NCBI GenBank assembly: GCA_021805665.1 | Contig: JAJZEV010000145.1 | Location: 1-35,017, forward strand | Direction: 5' to 3' | Length of the DNA: 35,017 nt | DNA from: Pseudomonadota bacterium | GTDB taxonomy: Bacteria; Pseudomonadota; Alphaproteobacteria; Acetobacterales; Acetobacteraceae | Shown here: positions 1-8,529 of the stretch, in pieces | Layout: each line of letters starts with the position of its first letter | Position numbering within the stretch: the first letter of the stretch is position 1 | The notes under the pieces: generated by a model | What the model was told of the DNA's origin: nothing | Databases searched by the model: none | Seen by the model: only the letters and a program-made list of their open reading frames with translations | Program-made: the position numbers and the translations under genes

Positions 1-296
1 GCGCGGGCGCGGCGTCTGGCGATGCGGTCACCCTGGGCATCCGGCCTGAGGGGCTTCGGATCGATCCATCCGGCACCATCGGCGGAACCGTCGCCCTGGT
101 CGAACGGCTCGGTGGCCTGACGCTGCTTCACGTCACGATCGAGGGCGGCGAGCCGGTGACAGTACAAATAGAAGGCAGCGACGCGACCAAAGCCCGGGAC
201 CAGATCCGGCTGGCGGTCGATCCGGCTGCATGCCACCTGTTCGACAAGGCTGGTCAAGCCCTGCCGCAACGCGCGCGTCATCCCCTGGCGGCCTGA
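1..296 (+). CDS. Sugar ABC transporter ATP-binding protein, C-terminal part only
   Basis: The window opens inside a gene. The frame starting at base 3 is open to a TGA at 294-296 and gives about 97 residues. The visible stretch contains LGIRPEGLRI followed by VERLGGLTLLHV, the usual look of the C-terminal TOBE/OB-fold regulatory domain of MalK/UgpC-type ATPases that energise sugar or polyol uptake at the inner membrane. The Walker motifs lie outside the window. The FGGY sugar kinase begins 6 bases after this stop, so the two are almost certainly one operon: uptake of a pentose or polyol, then phosphorylation. The substrate cannot be told from this fragment. Confidence 0.8.
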   Translation, partial: AGAASGDAVTLGIRPEGLRIDPSGTIGGTVALVERLGGLTLLHVTIEGGEPVTVQIEGSDATKARDQIRLAVDPAACHLFDKAGQALPQRARHPLAA

Positions 297-302
297 CCGA
301 CG

Positions 303-1763
303 GTGTTCCTCGGGATCGATTTCGGCACGTCCGCCGTCAAAGCGCTGCTGGTGGACGGCGCCCAGAAAACCGTGGGCAGCGCCAGTGTGGCGCTGTCTGT
401 GCAGCGCCCGGCGGCGGGATACAGCGAACAGGAACCGGCCGCGTGGTGGCAGGCGATGCTGGACGCCGTCGATACCTTAGCGCGAGATCATGCCAAGGCG
501 GTGTCGGCGGTCGAGGGGATCGGCCTGTCGGGCCAGATGCATGGCGCGATTCTGCTGGATGCGGCCGGTTCCGTGCTACGCCCCGCCATTCTGTGGAACG
601 ACGTCCGTTCGACCGCCGAATGTGAGGCGTTGGAACTGGCCGTGACGGATCTGCGCCAGATCACCGGCAATATCGCCATGCCCGGGTTCACCGCGCCCAA
701 ATTACTGTGGGTGCGGACCCATGAACCGGCGGTGTTCGCCCGCATACATACCGTCCTGCTGCCAAAAGCCTATATCCGCTATCGCCTGACCGGGGAACTG
801 ATCGAGGAGATGTCGGACGCGTCTGGCACCCTGTGGCTGGATGTCGGCAAGCGGGACTGGTCGGACGTGATGCTGGCGGCAACGGGTTTGTCGCGGACCG
901 CGATGCCTCGCCTGGTGGAGGGTAACGCCGCCGCCGGAACCTTGAGGCCAGAACTGGCGGCCCGCTGGCACATGGCCCGTCGGCCCGTGCTGGCCGGCGG
1001 CGCGGGGGACAACGCAGCGGGCGCGGTCGGACTGTCCGCGATCCACGCCGGCAATGCGTTCGTCTCGCTTGGCACCTCCGGCGTGCTGTTCGCCGCGACG
1101 GATCGGTTCCGCCCCTGGCCGCAAGCCGCTGTCCATGCGTTTTGCCACGCGCTGCCGGGGCGTTGGCACCAAATGGGCGTAACATTGTCGGCCGCCGCCT
1201 CGCTGGCATGGTGGGCCGGCGTCACCGGACGCTCCGAATCCGACTTGCTGGCCGAAGTCGGGGCGCCGGTATCGCCCAGTGCGGCACTGTTCCTGCCCTA
1301 CCTCGGCGGCGAGCGGACGCCGTTGAACAACGGCGCGATCCGCGGCGCCTTCGCTGAACTGTCGCACGACACCGACCGGCGCCTGCTGACCCAAGCGGTG
1401 CTGGAGGGGGTCGCGTTCTCCCTGCGCGACTGCCTGGACGCACTTTCGGCGTCCGGAACCCGGATCGCGGAGGCGGACGTTATCGGCGGCGGATCCCGGT
1501 CCCGAACCTGGATCGCGATCATCGCATCGGTCCTGGGGATTCCTCTGCACCGCCTCGCCGACGGTGAGAATGGCGCCGCATTCGGCGCCGGCCGGTTGGC
1601 CCGGATGGCGGCCACCGGGGATTCACCAGAAGCGGTTTGCACTCCGCCCGCCAGAGCGGAAACCATAATGCCTGACGAACGGCTGGCGGAGGCTTACGCG
1701 GGGCGGATTGCCCATTACCGGGAACTGGGGCAACGCTGCGCGACCCCGTTCGACAGGCATTAA
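303..1763 (+). CDS. xylB: Xylulokinase-type FGGY sugar kinase
   Basis: A 486-residue protein, normal length for xylulokinase, which phosphorylates D-xylulose to xylulose 5-phosphate in the cytoplasm. The N-terminal phosphate loop LGIDFGTSAVKALLVDG (residues 2-18), the SGQMHG motif near residue 80, AGDNAAGAVG near 235-245, the SLGTSG motif near 255 and GGGSRSRTW near 395 are typical of the FGGY family, and SGQMHG points to the xylulokinase branch. The start is a GTG at 303, chosen because it immediately precedes the conserved FLGIDFGT segment and lies 6 bases after the ABC ATPase stop. Context suggests a xylose, xylitol or arabinitol uptake operon. A related substrate such as ribulose cannot be excluded. 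Confidence 0.88.
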   Translation: MFLGIDFGTSAVKALLVDGAQKTVGSASVALSVQRPAAGYSEQEPAAWWQAMLDAVDTLARDHAKAVSAVEGIGLSGQMHGAILLDAAGSVLRPAILWNDVRSTAECEALELAVTDLRQITGNIAMPGFTAPKLLWVRTHEPAVFARIHTVLLPKAYIRYRLTGELIEEMSDASGTLWLDVGKRDWSDVMLAATGLSRTAMPRLVEGNAAAGTLRPELAARWHMARRPVLAGGAGDNAAGAVGLSAIHAGNAFVSLGTSGVLFAATDRFRPWPQAAVHAFCHALPGRWHQMGVTLSAAASLAWWAGVTGRSESDLLAEVGAPVSPSAALFLPYLGGERTPLNNGAIRGAFAELSHDTDRRLLTQAVLEGVAFSLRDCLDALSASGTRIAEADVIGGGSRSRTWIAIIASVLGIPLHRLADGENGAAFGAGRLARMAATGDSPEAVCTPPARAETIMPDERLAEAYAGRIAHYRELGQRCATPFDRH

Positions 1764-1811
1764 GCTGGTTCCCCTCGGGGAGGCGATCGTCGGGCCTGCG
1801 ATCTCAACGAT

Positions 1812-4043
1812 TTAGCGCCGCAATGCCCGCCACAGGCGTTCTTGCGTGAACGGCATCGCCGGCAGGTCCCGCCCGCCAAGCGCGTCGGCGACAGCACTCG
1901 TCACCGCACACAGCGCACCGGTCGTACCCGCCTCCCCGATGCCCTTGACACCCAGCGGATTGAACGGCGACGGCGTATCGCACGCAATCACCCGATATCC
2001 CGGAAAATCGTCCGCCCTGGGCAGCGCGTAATCCATCAGGCTCGCCGCATAAGGCTGCCCGGACTCAGCATCGATCACCGCCTCCTCACCCAGCACTTCG
2101 CCGACTCCTTGCGCGATGCCGCCCTGGATCTGCGCCTCCGCTGCCTGATGGTCGATGGTCACCCCGGCATCGTCCACCGCCAGATAACGGGTCAGAACGG
2201 CCGCACCGGTATCGGGGTCGATCGCTACCTCGGCCACATGGCAGCCGGAGGCAAACGCCCGGGTCGGTGCCACCCGCCCGGTTTCGGTCATCGCTTCGCC
2301 CAGCAAATCCACCAGCCGGCACACCGGACTTCCGTCCGTTCGGCAGACGGCCTCATCCGCCAGGTGCAAGTCCTCTGGCGCGCAGTTGGCCCGCAGCGCC
2401 GCCATGCCGCGCAGCCGCGAAGACAGCGCATCCGCCGCCGCCGCGACCGCGCTTCCCGCGGCGATGGTGCTGCGGGACGCATAAGACCCCGCGCCCGACA
2501 AATGGGTGGCCGGGTCGGACGCCACGAAATCCACCGCGATTTCCGGCAACCCCAGCCGCGGCCCCGCGATCAGCGCGAACGTGCGAGCATGGGACTGACC
2601 AGTACTCGCCGTCACCGTCTCGATCCGCAAGGCAGCCTGACCATCCACGGCCGACAGGGTCAACGCCGCTTCGTCCGGGGCACCGCCGCCGCCGGACACC
2701 TCGATGAACAAACTCATCCCCCGCCCCCACAGCCTGCCCGGGGACGCTGCCTGCCGCGCCGCGAAACCGTCCCAGTCGGACGCCTCCCTGGCAGTGCGCA
2801 TCAACCGCCCGAAATCGCCGCTGTCGTAGCGCGGGCCGTTCGGCAGGGTGAACGGGAACGCCTCCGCCGGGATCATATTACGCTCCCGCAGCAGGAACGG
2901 GTCCATGTTCAGACGCCGGGCGGCGATATCGACCATACGCTCGATCAGCAGCGCCATCTCCGGGCGCCCTGCCCCGCGATACGGCCCGGTCGGGACGGCA
3001 TGCGTGTGAATCATCCGGAACACCGCATGCGCGGCGGGAATGTCGTAGCACCCGATCAGCGATTGCAAGGGATTGTTGATATTGGCGAACACCGCGACCG
3101 GCGAGATATAGGCCCCCAGATCGGCGTCGTACCGCATCGACAGCGCGGTGAACCGGCCCGCTTCGTCCATCGCCAACCGGCCCCGCACCCGCACGCCCCG
3201 GCCCTGGATATCAGTCAGGAACGACTCGCTTCGGGTTCCGCACCACAGGACCGGGCGGCCGGTCAGCTTCGCGGCCAGCATGACCGCGGCGTATTCCGGA
3301 TAGGCGATGTTGCGCGGGCCGAATCCGCCGCCGACCTCGCCGCTCATCACATGGAACCGGTCAGGCGGCAGATTGAACACGGCAGCGAAGTCCCGCCGCA
3401 TCTCGTTCACACCTTGATGCGGCGCGCGAATGAAGAAGACACCGTCATCGAAGCGGGCCACCGCGGCGCGCGGTTCCAGCGTAACGGGTGCCAGCCGAGG
3501 CATATGGATTTCGGTTTCCACCACCAAGGCGGCGACGGTCATCGCCGTCTCCACGGCAGCTTCATCGCCGGCCTCATGCCGCATCGCGACGTTGCCGGGC
3601 GCGCCGGGATGAACCAGGGGCGCGCTGTCGGCCAGTCCGGTCGCGGCCGGCAGATCGTCATAGTCAACCACCACGGCCTCGGCCGCGTCCAGGGCCCGCG
3701 CCTGCGTATCGGCCACGACACAGGCCACGGCCTCCCCGGGATGCCGCACGATATCCATCGCCAGGACCGGGCGGAACGGGATCGCCAGGCCTTTGCCAAC
3801 GCGGTCGATCACCGGGAAATTCCCCAACCCCGCACAGTCTTGGCCGGTCACGATGCGCACTACGCCCGGCATGGTTTCCGCAGCGGCGGTATCCACCGAC
3901 ACAATCCTGGCATGGGCATGCGGGCTGCGGACGAACACCGCGTAGGCCGCCCCCTCGAACCGCTCATCCGTCGCATAGCGGCCCTGACCGAGCAATTTCC
4001 GCACCCGGTCGGTTTCCGCCCGCGGCACTCCAACACGATCCAT
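1812..4043 (-). CDS. Xanthine dehydrogenase family molybdopterin-binding (large) subunit, orphan
   Basis: A molybdenum hydroxylase large subunit of about 743 residues. Counted from the longest possible start at 4154, visible motifs are the molybdopterin motif GEVGGGFG (272-279), the active-site loop GPYRGAGR (390-397), the TGQSHA segment (518-523) and the catalytic-glutamate motif GIGEAG (738-743, Glu741). The loop is of the GPYRGAGR type, not the Cys-containing loop of true CO dehydrogenase, so CO oxidation is not implied. I prefer the ATG at 4043. It has AAGGA eight bases upstream and gives the usual family N-terminus a few residues before LLGQGRYATDE. The ATG at 4154 would add 37 residues and has AAGGA directly abutting it. 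No [2Fe-2S] or FAD subunit gene is adjacent, which is odd. The gene is convergent with xylB. Substrate unknown. Confidence 0.85.
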   Translation of the reverse strand: MDRVGVPRAETDRVRKLLGQGRYATDERFEGAAYAVFVRSPHAHARIVSVDTAAAETMPGVVRIVTGQDCAGLGNFPVIDRVGKGLAIPFRPVLAMDIVRHPGEAVACVVADTQARALDAAEAVVVDYDDLPAATGLADSAPLVHPGAPGNVAMRHEAGDEAAVETAMTVAALVVETEIHMPRLAPVTLEPRAAVARFDDGVFFIRAPHQGVNEMRRDFAAVFNLPPDRFHVMSGEVGGGFGPRNIAYPEYAAVMLAAKLTGRPVLWCGTRSESFLTDIQGRGVRVRGRLAMDEAGRFTALSMRYDADLGAYISPVAVFANINNPLQSLIGCYDIPAAHAVFRMIHTHAVPTGPYRGAGRPEMALLIERMVDIAARRLNMDPFLLRERNMIPAEAFPFTLPNGPRYDSGDFGRLMRTAREASDWDGFAARQAASPGRLWGRGMSLFIEVSGGGGAPDEAALTLSAVDGQAALRIETVTASTGQSHARTFALIAGPRLGLPEIAVDFVASDPATHLSGAGSYASRSTIAAGSAVAAAADALSSRLRGMAALRANCAPEDLHLADEAVCRTDGSPVCRLVDLLGEAMTETGRVAPTRAFASGCHVAEVAIDPDTGAAVLTRYLAVDDAGVTIDHQAAEAQIQGGIAQGVGEVLGEEAVIDAESGQPYAASLMDYALPRADDFPGYRVIACDTPSPFNPLGVKGIGEAGTTGALCAVTSAVADALGGRDLPAMPFTQERLWRALRR

Positions 4044-4187
4044 ATCGATAATCCTTATCCGGGCGACCGCCGCCAACGGTTCGGCACCATCCTCATACAG
4101 GGCACCGGCAACCGCCTCCAGACTTCGCCCCGCCGAGTCCGGCACGTAAACCATTCCTTAGGACTTTTCCGGCATACCGGCATCCAC

Positions 4188-5519
4188 ATGCCACGCTTCC
4201 TCATTCGCTCCGACACGCCCATGGCCGTTGCTTCGGGCGCACTCCTCGCCGCGGCGCTGGCCTTCGGGCTGGTTTCGCCGCCGCTGTTCGGCGTTGGCCT
4301 GATGGCGGCGGTCGCCGCCGGGATCGGCTTTCTGGCGCTGCGCTTTCCCATCGCCTTCTCCGTCGCATGGCTGTGGACCGCCGGCCTGACGCTGGAAATG
4401 ACCTTTCACGATCTGGCCGGGCCAGAGACCTTTCAACCGGTCATCGCGGTCATCAAGGGCACCCAGATCGGCCTGGCGGCACTGTGCATGATCCGGTTCG
4501 GCCCGAGAGCCGATCCGCTGAACCCCGCTTGGGCATTTCCCGTCATGCTGGCCACCGGCCTGGTGCGTGGGTTGTATCCGCACCTGTCCGCCGCCGACAG
4601 CGTGCGATCGATGATCGGTTCCGTCGCGCCGTTCGCGTTTTGCTTCTGCCGCATGCCGGCGCGCTGGGCGGAGGCGATGATCCAGGCCACGAAATGGGCC
4701 CCCGCGATCGCCGTTCTGGCCAGCCTGCCGCTCGCCGCCGCCGATATCCGCCCACTGTTCGTCGATAGCGGCGGCGCCCGTTTGGCCGGCCTCGGCCATC
4801 CGGCGTTTCTGGCCGGGGTTTGCCTGCCGGCGATCTACGCCTGCCTGATCCAACTGTTTCGCCACGGACGGGGCGGCGACCTCGCCCTGCTGGTGGTCAA
4901 TTTCCTGATCCTGACGCTGACCGGCGCGCGCGCGCCGTTCGTCTATGCCATCGCCGTGACCGGGCTGAGCCTGGTGTCTATCCACTCCGCCATCTTCCCT
5001 GCCCGGCAGCGTCTTCTGCTGGTTCTGACCGCGTTGGGGCTGCTTCCGGTGCTGCTGTTGCTGGGCGGCGGTCTCGACGAAATCCGCCTGTTCAACGTCT
5101 TCCTGCATGAAACCGGCAACCTGAGCGGCCGCGACCTGCTATGGCCCAGTTTCCAGGACGCCGCCGCCAGGTCGCCCTGGTTTGGCTGGGGTACCGGCGC
5201 CGGCAACGCGGTCGTGTCGCCGCAAGGACGGGTAGCCCAAACCCTGCACACCTGGGCCGCGCATAATGAATACCTCCGCATTCAGGTAGAAGGCGGCGCA
5301 CTGGGCGAGGGTCTGCTGATCGTCCTGTCGGCGGGCTGGACGATTGTCCATACGCGCGGATTACCGGCCCCGGAACGGCGGATCATGCGGTTGGCCCTCC
5401 TCGCGCTGGGACTGCACGCGATCACCGACAACGTGCTGATTTCCACCCCGGCCTGTGTGTTCTTCGCCTTCGCCGCGGCTGTCTTCGCGCGTGGCGACCC
5501 GTTGGAGGCACCCGAATAG
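4188..5519 (+). CDS. O-antigen ligase-like polytopic membrane protein (Wzy_C/WaaL family)
   Basis: A 443-residue, very hydrophobic protein with about ten or more predicted membrane segments. The family's landmarks are a TGARAPF segment in the middle (the SRG/TGAR position) and, in the large periplasmic loop before the last helices, GWGTGAGN followed by AAHNEYLRIQVEGGALGEG. These match the Wzy_C pattern of O-antigen ligases and polysaccharide polymerases, which act at the periplasmic face of the inner membrane. The start is the ATG at 4188, after which the first helix begins. There is no clear Shine-Dalgarno, and an ATG at 4221 is a possible alternative. No glycosyltransferases sit nearby, so whether it ligates O-antigen or polymerises another polymer cannot be told. 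Confidence 0.75.
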   Translation: MPRFLIRSDTPMAVASGALLAAALAFGLVSPPLFGVGLMAAVAAGIGFLALRFPIAFSVAWLWTAGLTLEMTFHDLAGPETFQPVIAVIKGTQIGLAALCMIRFGPRADPLNPAWAFPVMLATGLVRGLYPHLSAADSVRSMIGSVAPFAFCFCRMPARWAEAMIQATKWAPAIAVLASLPLAAADIRPLFVDSGGARLAGLGHPAFLAGVCLPAIYACLIQLFRHGRGGDLALLVVNFLILTLTGARAPFVYAIAVTGLSLVSIHSAIFPARQRLLLVLTALGLLPVLLLLGGGLDEIRLFNVFLHETGNLSGRDLLWPSFQDAAARSPWFGWGTGAGNAVVSPQGRVAQTLHTWAAHNEYLRIQVEGGALGEGLLIVLSAGWTIVHTRGLPAPERRIMRLALLALGLHAITDNVLISTPACVFFAFAAAVFARGDPLEAPE

Positions 5520-5581
5520 CCTTGCCCGATTCCGGCCATAAGGCGTAGGGAACGGCGCCATCCTGCCGGAGTACGCTGGCC

Positions 5582-6550
5582 ATGCGGCGCCTTTGCCTTT
5601 TGCTGTCCCTTTGCTTCACCCTGCCTGGTTTTACCGCCCGGGCCAATGCCGGCGGCATCGCTTTCGTGATCGATTCGGCCGGTGCAGCGGTCAGCGTGAT
5701 CGACATGGCGACCCAGAAAGAGGTCCGCCGCATCCCGACACTGCGGGAGCCGCATCATCTGATCCTCAGCCCCGATGGACGCAGCCTGCTGGTCGGCGAT
5801 ACCACCGGCAACCAGATCATGTTCCTGGACCCCAACACCGGGGAGGTGAAGCAGCGCGTTCCGGTCACCGACCCCTATCAGCTCGCGTTCAGCCCCAACG
5901 GCAAGTTCCTGACGGTCAACGGACTGGCCCGCAATCAGGTGGATGTTTACGATGCCGCCACCATGAAACTGGTGAAACGGTTCCCCGTCGTGGCGACCCC
6001 CAGCCATCTGGCCTATTCGCCGGATTCCTCCATTGTGTTCGTCAGCCTGCAGGACAGCGACAAACTGGCGGCGTTCGATCTGCGGACGATGACGCCAAAA
6101 TGGACGGTTCCGGTGGGCAAAACCCCGGCCGGCGTGTTGTGGCTTAACGGCAAGGTTCTGGTGGCCGACATGGGCACCGACTACATCGCCGTGGTCGATC
6201 CCGAAACCGGCAAGGTTCTGGAGCATGTGGAAACCGGCAAGGGTGCCCACAACCTGTTCCTGTCGCCTGACCGGAAGATCCTGTGGGTGAATAACCGAGC
6301 GGGGGGGACCACGGTGTCGATGGATGCGGCGACGTTGAAGCCGATCCGCACCTATGCCATTCCCGGCGGGCCGGACGACATGGATTTCGCCCCCAACGGC
6401 AAGATCTGGATCACCCGCCGCTGGGCGGAAAAAGTGGCGGTGCTGGATCCGGCCACTGGCACGTTCGAGACGATCGAGGTTGGCCGCTCCCCGCACGGCT
6501 TGTTCCTGAATCCGAAAGGGCCGGCGCCCGCGGTCGTGTCCAGCCGCTGA
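5582..6550 (+). CDS. Secreted YVTN/YncE-type beta-propeller protein
   Basis: A 322-residue protein with a typical Sec signal peptide (basic start, hydrophobic core, probable cleavage after about residue 23 in ARANA). The mature part is built of roughly seven repeats of about 40 residues carrying patterns such as HHLILSPDGRSLLV, YQLAFSPNGKFL, SHLAYSPDSSIVFV, HNLFLSPDRKILWV and DDMDFAPNGKIWI, the signature of YVTN/lactonase-like propellers. A GGAG ribosome binding site lies 9 to 10 bases before the ATG. The stop overlaps the next gene's start as TGATG, so the two are translationally coupled and may work together in the envelope. The molecular function of this family is usually unknown; a binding or scaffold role is my inference. 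Confidence 0.8.
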   Translation: MRRLCLLLSLCFTLPGFTARANAGGIAFVIDSAGAAVSVIDMATQKEVRRIPTLREPHHLILSPDGRSLLVGDTTGNQIMFLDPNTGEVKQRVPVTDPYQLAFSPNGKFLTVNGLARNQVDVYDAATMKLVKRFPVVATPSHLAYSPDSSIVFVSLQDSDKLAAFDLRTMTPKWTVPVGKTPAGVLWLNGKVLVADMGTDYIAVVDPETGKVLEHVETGKGAHNLFLSPDRKILWVNNRAGGTTVSMDAATLKPIRTYAIPGGPDDMDFAPNGKIWITRRWAEKVAVLDPATGTFETIEVGRSPHGLFLNPKGPAPAVVSSR

Positions 6551-7497
6551 TGGGCGATCCGTTCGACCTCGCTGCCGGCTGGTTGCAGGAAAACCTGCTG
6601 ATCCCGGCGCTGTACCAGTTCGGGCTGATGAACTGGGAGGATGTGTCCTATAACTGGGCCCTGTTCGCACTGTATGGCGCGGCCCAGGTCGCGGTGACAT
6701 TCGCCGTATGCCTGCCGCTGGAACACTGGCGCCCGGTCGAACGCTGGCCCGACAGCAAGGCCGTGGGTGTCGATGTGCTCTACACGGTGCTGTCCCGGGT
6801 CGGCATTCTGCCACTGGTAACCTACGTGCTGTTCTATCGCGCGCAGGTTTCGGTCAGCGGATGGATGACGGATCAGGGCTGGGTACCGCCAACGCTGGAG
6901 GGGCTTTTTCCCGCTCTGCTGGGGCAGCAGGTGCTGACCTTCGTGCTGTATGCGGTCATTCTGGATTTCTCCGATTTCCTGCGGCACTTTCTATCGCACC
7001 AGTTCCGCTGGTGGTGGGCGTTGCATTCGCTGCATCACGCCCAGCGCCAGATGACGTTCTGGTCCGACGACCGCAACCATGTGCTGGACGACCTGATCGC
7101 CTTTGTCTGGTTCGGTGTGATCGCGCTGCTGATCGGCGTCCCGCCGTTGCAGTTTCCGCTGTTGGTGCTGATGCTGCGGTTCCTGGAATCGCTGTCGCAC
7201 GCCAATGTCCGGCTGTCGTTTGGCTGGCTGGGCGACCGGCTGCTGATTTCCCCCCGGTTCCATCGCGCCCATCACGGCGTGCTGGGTGCCGGCGACCGCA
7301 GTTGTAACTACGGTTCGGTGCTGCCGTGGTGGGACATGCTGTTCCGTACGGCGGATTTCTCCCGCGATTACGTGCCGACCGGCGACCCGTCGGGCGAGGA
7401 GGCGCTGGCGACTGGCACATGGACGCAGCAGCAAATGGCCGGCCTGCGCCGGTTTGCCCGCGCGTTCGGACGGTCGCACGTCCGCTACGGGGCGTAA
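6550..7497 (+). CDS. Fatty-acid hydroxylase / sterol desaturase superfamily membrane protein
   Basis: A 315-residue polytopic membrane protein with the histidine clusters of the integral-membrane di-iron hydroxylase superfamily: HFLSH (146-150), HSLHH (159-163), a further His in SHANV (217) and HRAHH (238-242), followed by the conserved NYGSVLPWWD segment (253-262). Members insert oxygen or a double bond into lipid-like substrates such as sterols, hopanoids, carotenoids or fatty acids at the membrane. All cluster histidines are present, so an active enzyme is expected. Its ATG overlaps the stop of the beta-propeller gene (TGATG), which implies translational coupling. Substrate unknown. Confidence 0.85.
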   Translation: MGDPFDLAAGWLQENLLIPALYQFGLMNWEDVSYNWALFALYGAAQVAVTFAVCLPLEHWRPVERWPDSKAVGVDVLYTVLSRVGILPLVTYVLFYRAQVSVSGWMTDQGWVPPTLEGLFPALLGQQVLTFVLYAVILDFSDFLRHFLSHQFRWWWALHSLHHAQRQMTFWSDDRNHVLDDLIAFVWFGVIALLIGVPPLQFPLLVLMLRFLESLSHANVRLSFGWLGDRLLISPRFHRAHHGVLGAGDRSCNYGSVLPWWDMLFRTADFSRDYVPTGDPSGEEALATGTWTQQQMAGLRRFARAFGRSHVRYGA

Positions 7498-7563
7498 CCT
7501 CCGCCCGTCTGCGATGACAGTTTCCTTCGGCCGTGCAAGCATGCGGGCCGGAGGAACCATCCC

Positions 7564-8385
7564 ATGAACGATATGCCCGACACCCAAGCCATGGACACCC
7601 CGGCGCTGGACGGCAAAACCATCGCCGATCTGGCCGAACAACTGAACCAACTGCTGCGCCTGCGCACCTTCCCCATCGGCATGAAGCTGTTCGCCGACGT
7701 CGCGGAGATGGAGGCCGTTCCCGGGCTGCGCCGCCCTGCCAAGGGCAAGACCTATTCCACCTGCCAGTTGGTGACCCAGTCGCGCATGGCCGGCTTCACC
7801 CTGGGGATCACCACCGAAAACGTCCCGCCGTTCTCAAGCTGCAGCAGCGTGATCGGCCTGGACGCCCCGGGCGAAATCTATACCTCCGGCCGGAAGATGG
7901 AGGGCGTTTGGTTCGAAAACCGCACCGCCTCCGCCGCCCATCAGGCCCAGATGCCGCGCGTGACCCCCGGCACCTATCACGGGCTGGCGATCTCCCCGCT
8001 GCGCACCGGCCGGCTCAGCCCGCCCGACGTGTGCCTGTTCTACGGCAACCCCGCGCAGATGATCCTGTTCATCAACGGCCTGCAATGGCGCAACTACCAG
8101 CGTTACGATTTCAGCATCACCGGGGAAAGCGCCTGCGCCGATAGCTGGGGCAGCGCGCTGAAGAACAAGAAGGTCAGCCTGTCGATCCCGTGCTACGCCG
8201 AACGCCGCTACGGCGGGGTGGCCGACGATGAGATGCTGATGGCCTGCCCCCCGGCCGATCTGCAACGCGCGGTGACCGGCTTGCAGGGGCTGGCGAAAGC
8301 CGGTCTGCGTTATCCGATCATGCCGTTCGGCCCCCAGGCGGAACCGGGCGAGGGCATGGCGAAAAGCTACGCCGGCAAAAGCTGA
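7564..8385 (+). CDS. DUF169 family protein
   Basis: A 273-residue soluble protein matching DUF169 (COG2043): a PIGMKLF segment (37-43), conserved cysteines at about 67, 93, 157 and 210, and SIPCYAERRYGG near 207-218. No signal peptide or membrane helix is evident. A GGAGGAA Shine-Dalgarno lies a few bases before the ATG and supports the start. The function of DUF169 proteins is not established. The conserved cysteines suggest metal or cofactor binding, but that is inference. It is the last gene of the rightward group from 4188, separated from the hydroxylase gene by 66 bases, and converges on the aspartic protease gene. Confidence 0.85.
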   Translation: MNDMPDTQAMDTPALDGKTIADLAEQLNQLLRLRTFPIGMKLFADVAEMEAVPGLRRPAKGKTYSTCQLVTQSRMAGFTLGITTENVPPFSSCSSVIGLDAPGEIYTSGRKMEGVWFENRTASAAHQAQMPRVTPGTYHGLAISPLRTGRLSPPDVCLFYGNPAQMILFINGLQWRNYQRYDFSITGESACADSWGSALKNKKVSLSIPCYAERRYGGVADDEMLMACPPADLQRAVTGLQGLAKAGLRYPIMPFGPQAEPGEGMAKSYAGKS

Positions 8386-8529
8386 CACCGGTTTAGGCGG
8401 CGCGAAAGGGGAATGGATACCGGGCGTGTCCGCTTGGACATTGGATTCCGCAACCAAGCCGACGGCGGCGGCATAGACCGGAAAACCGGGCCGCGACGAA
8501 GCGAAGCCGTCCTCGGTCCCGAACTGACC

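Noticed and set aside
2267..4051. Several plus-strand frames of 100-190 codons opposite the molybdenum hydroxylase gene
   Set aside because: They are Pro/Arg-rich shadows of a high-GC coding strand and contain no recognisable domain.
1842..5519. A 1225-codon open frame on the plus strand
   Set aside because: Its first 780 or so codons are the antisense of the molybdenum hydroxylase gene and are Arg/His/Gln-rich. Only the part from the ATG at 4188 has membrane-protein character, so the gene is called from there.
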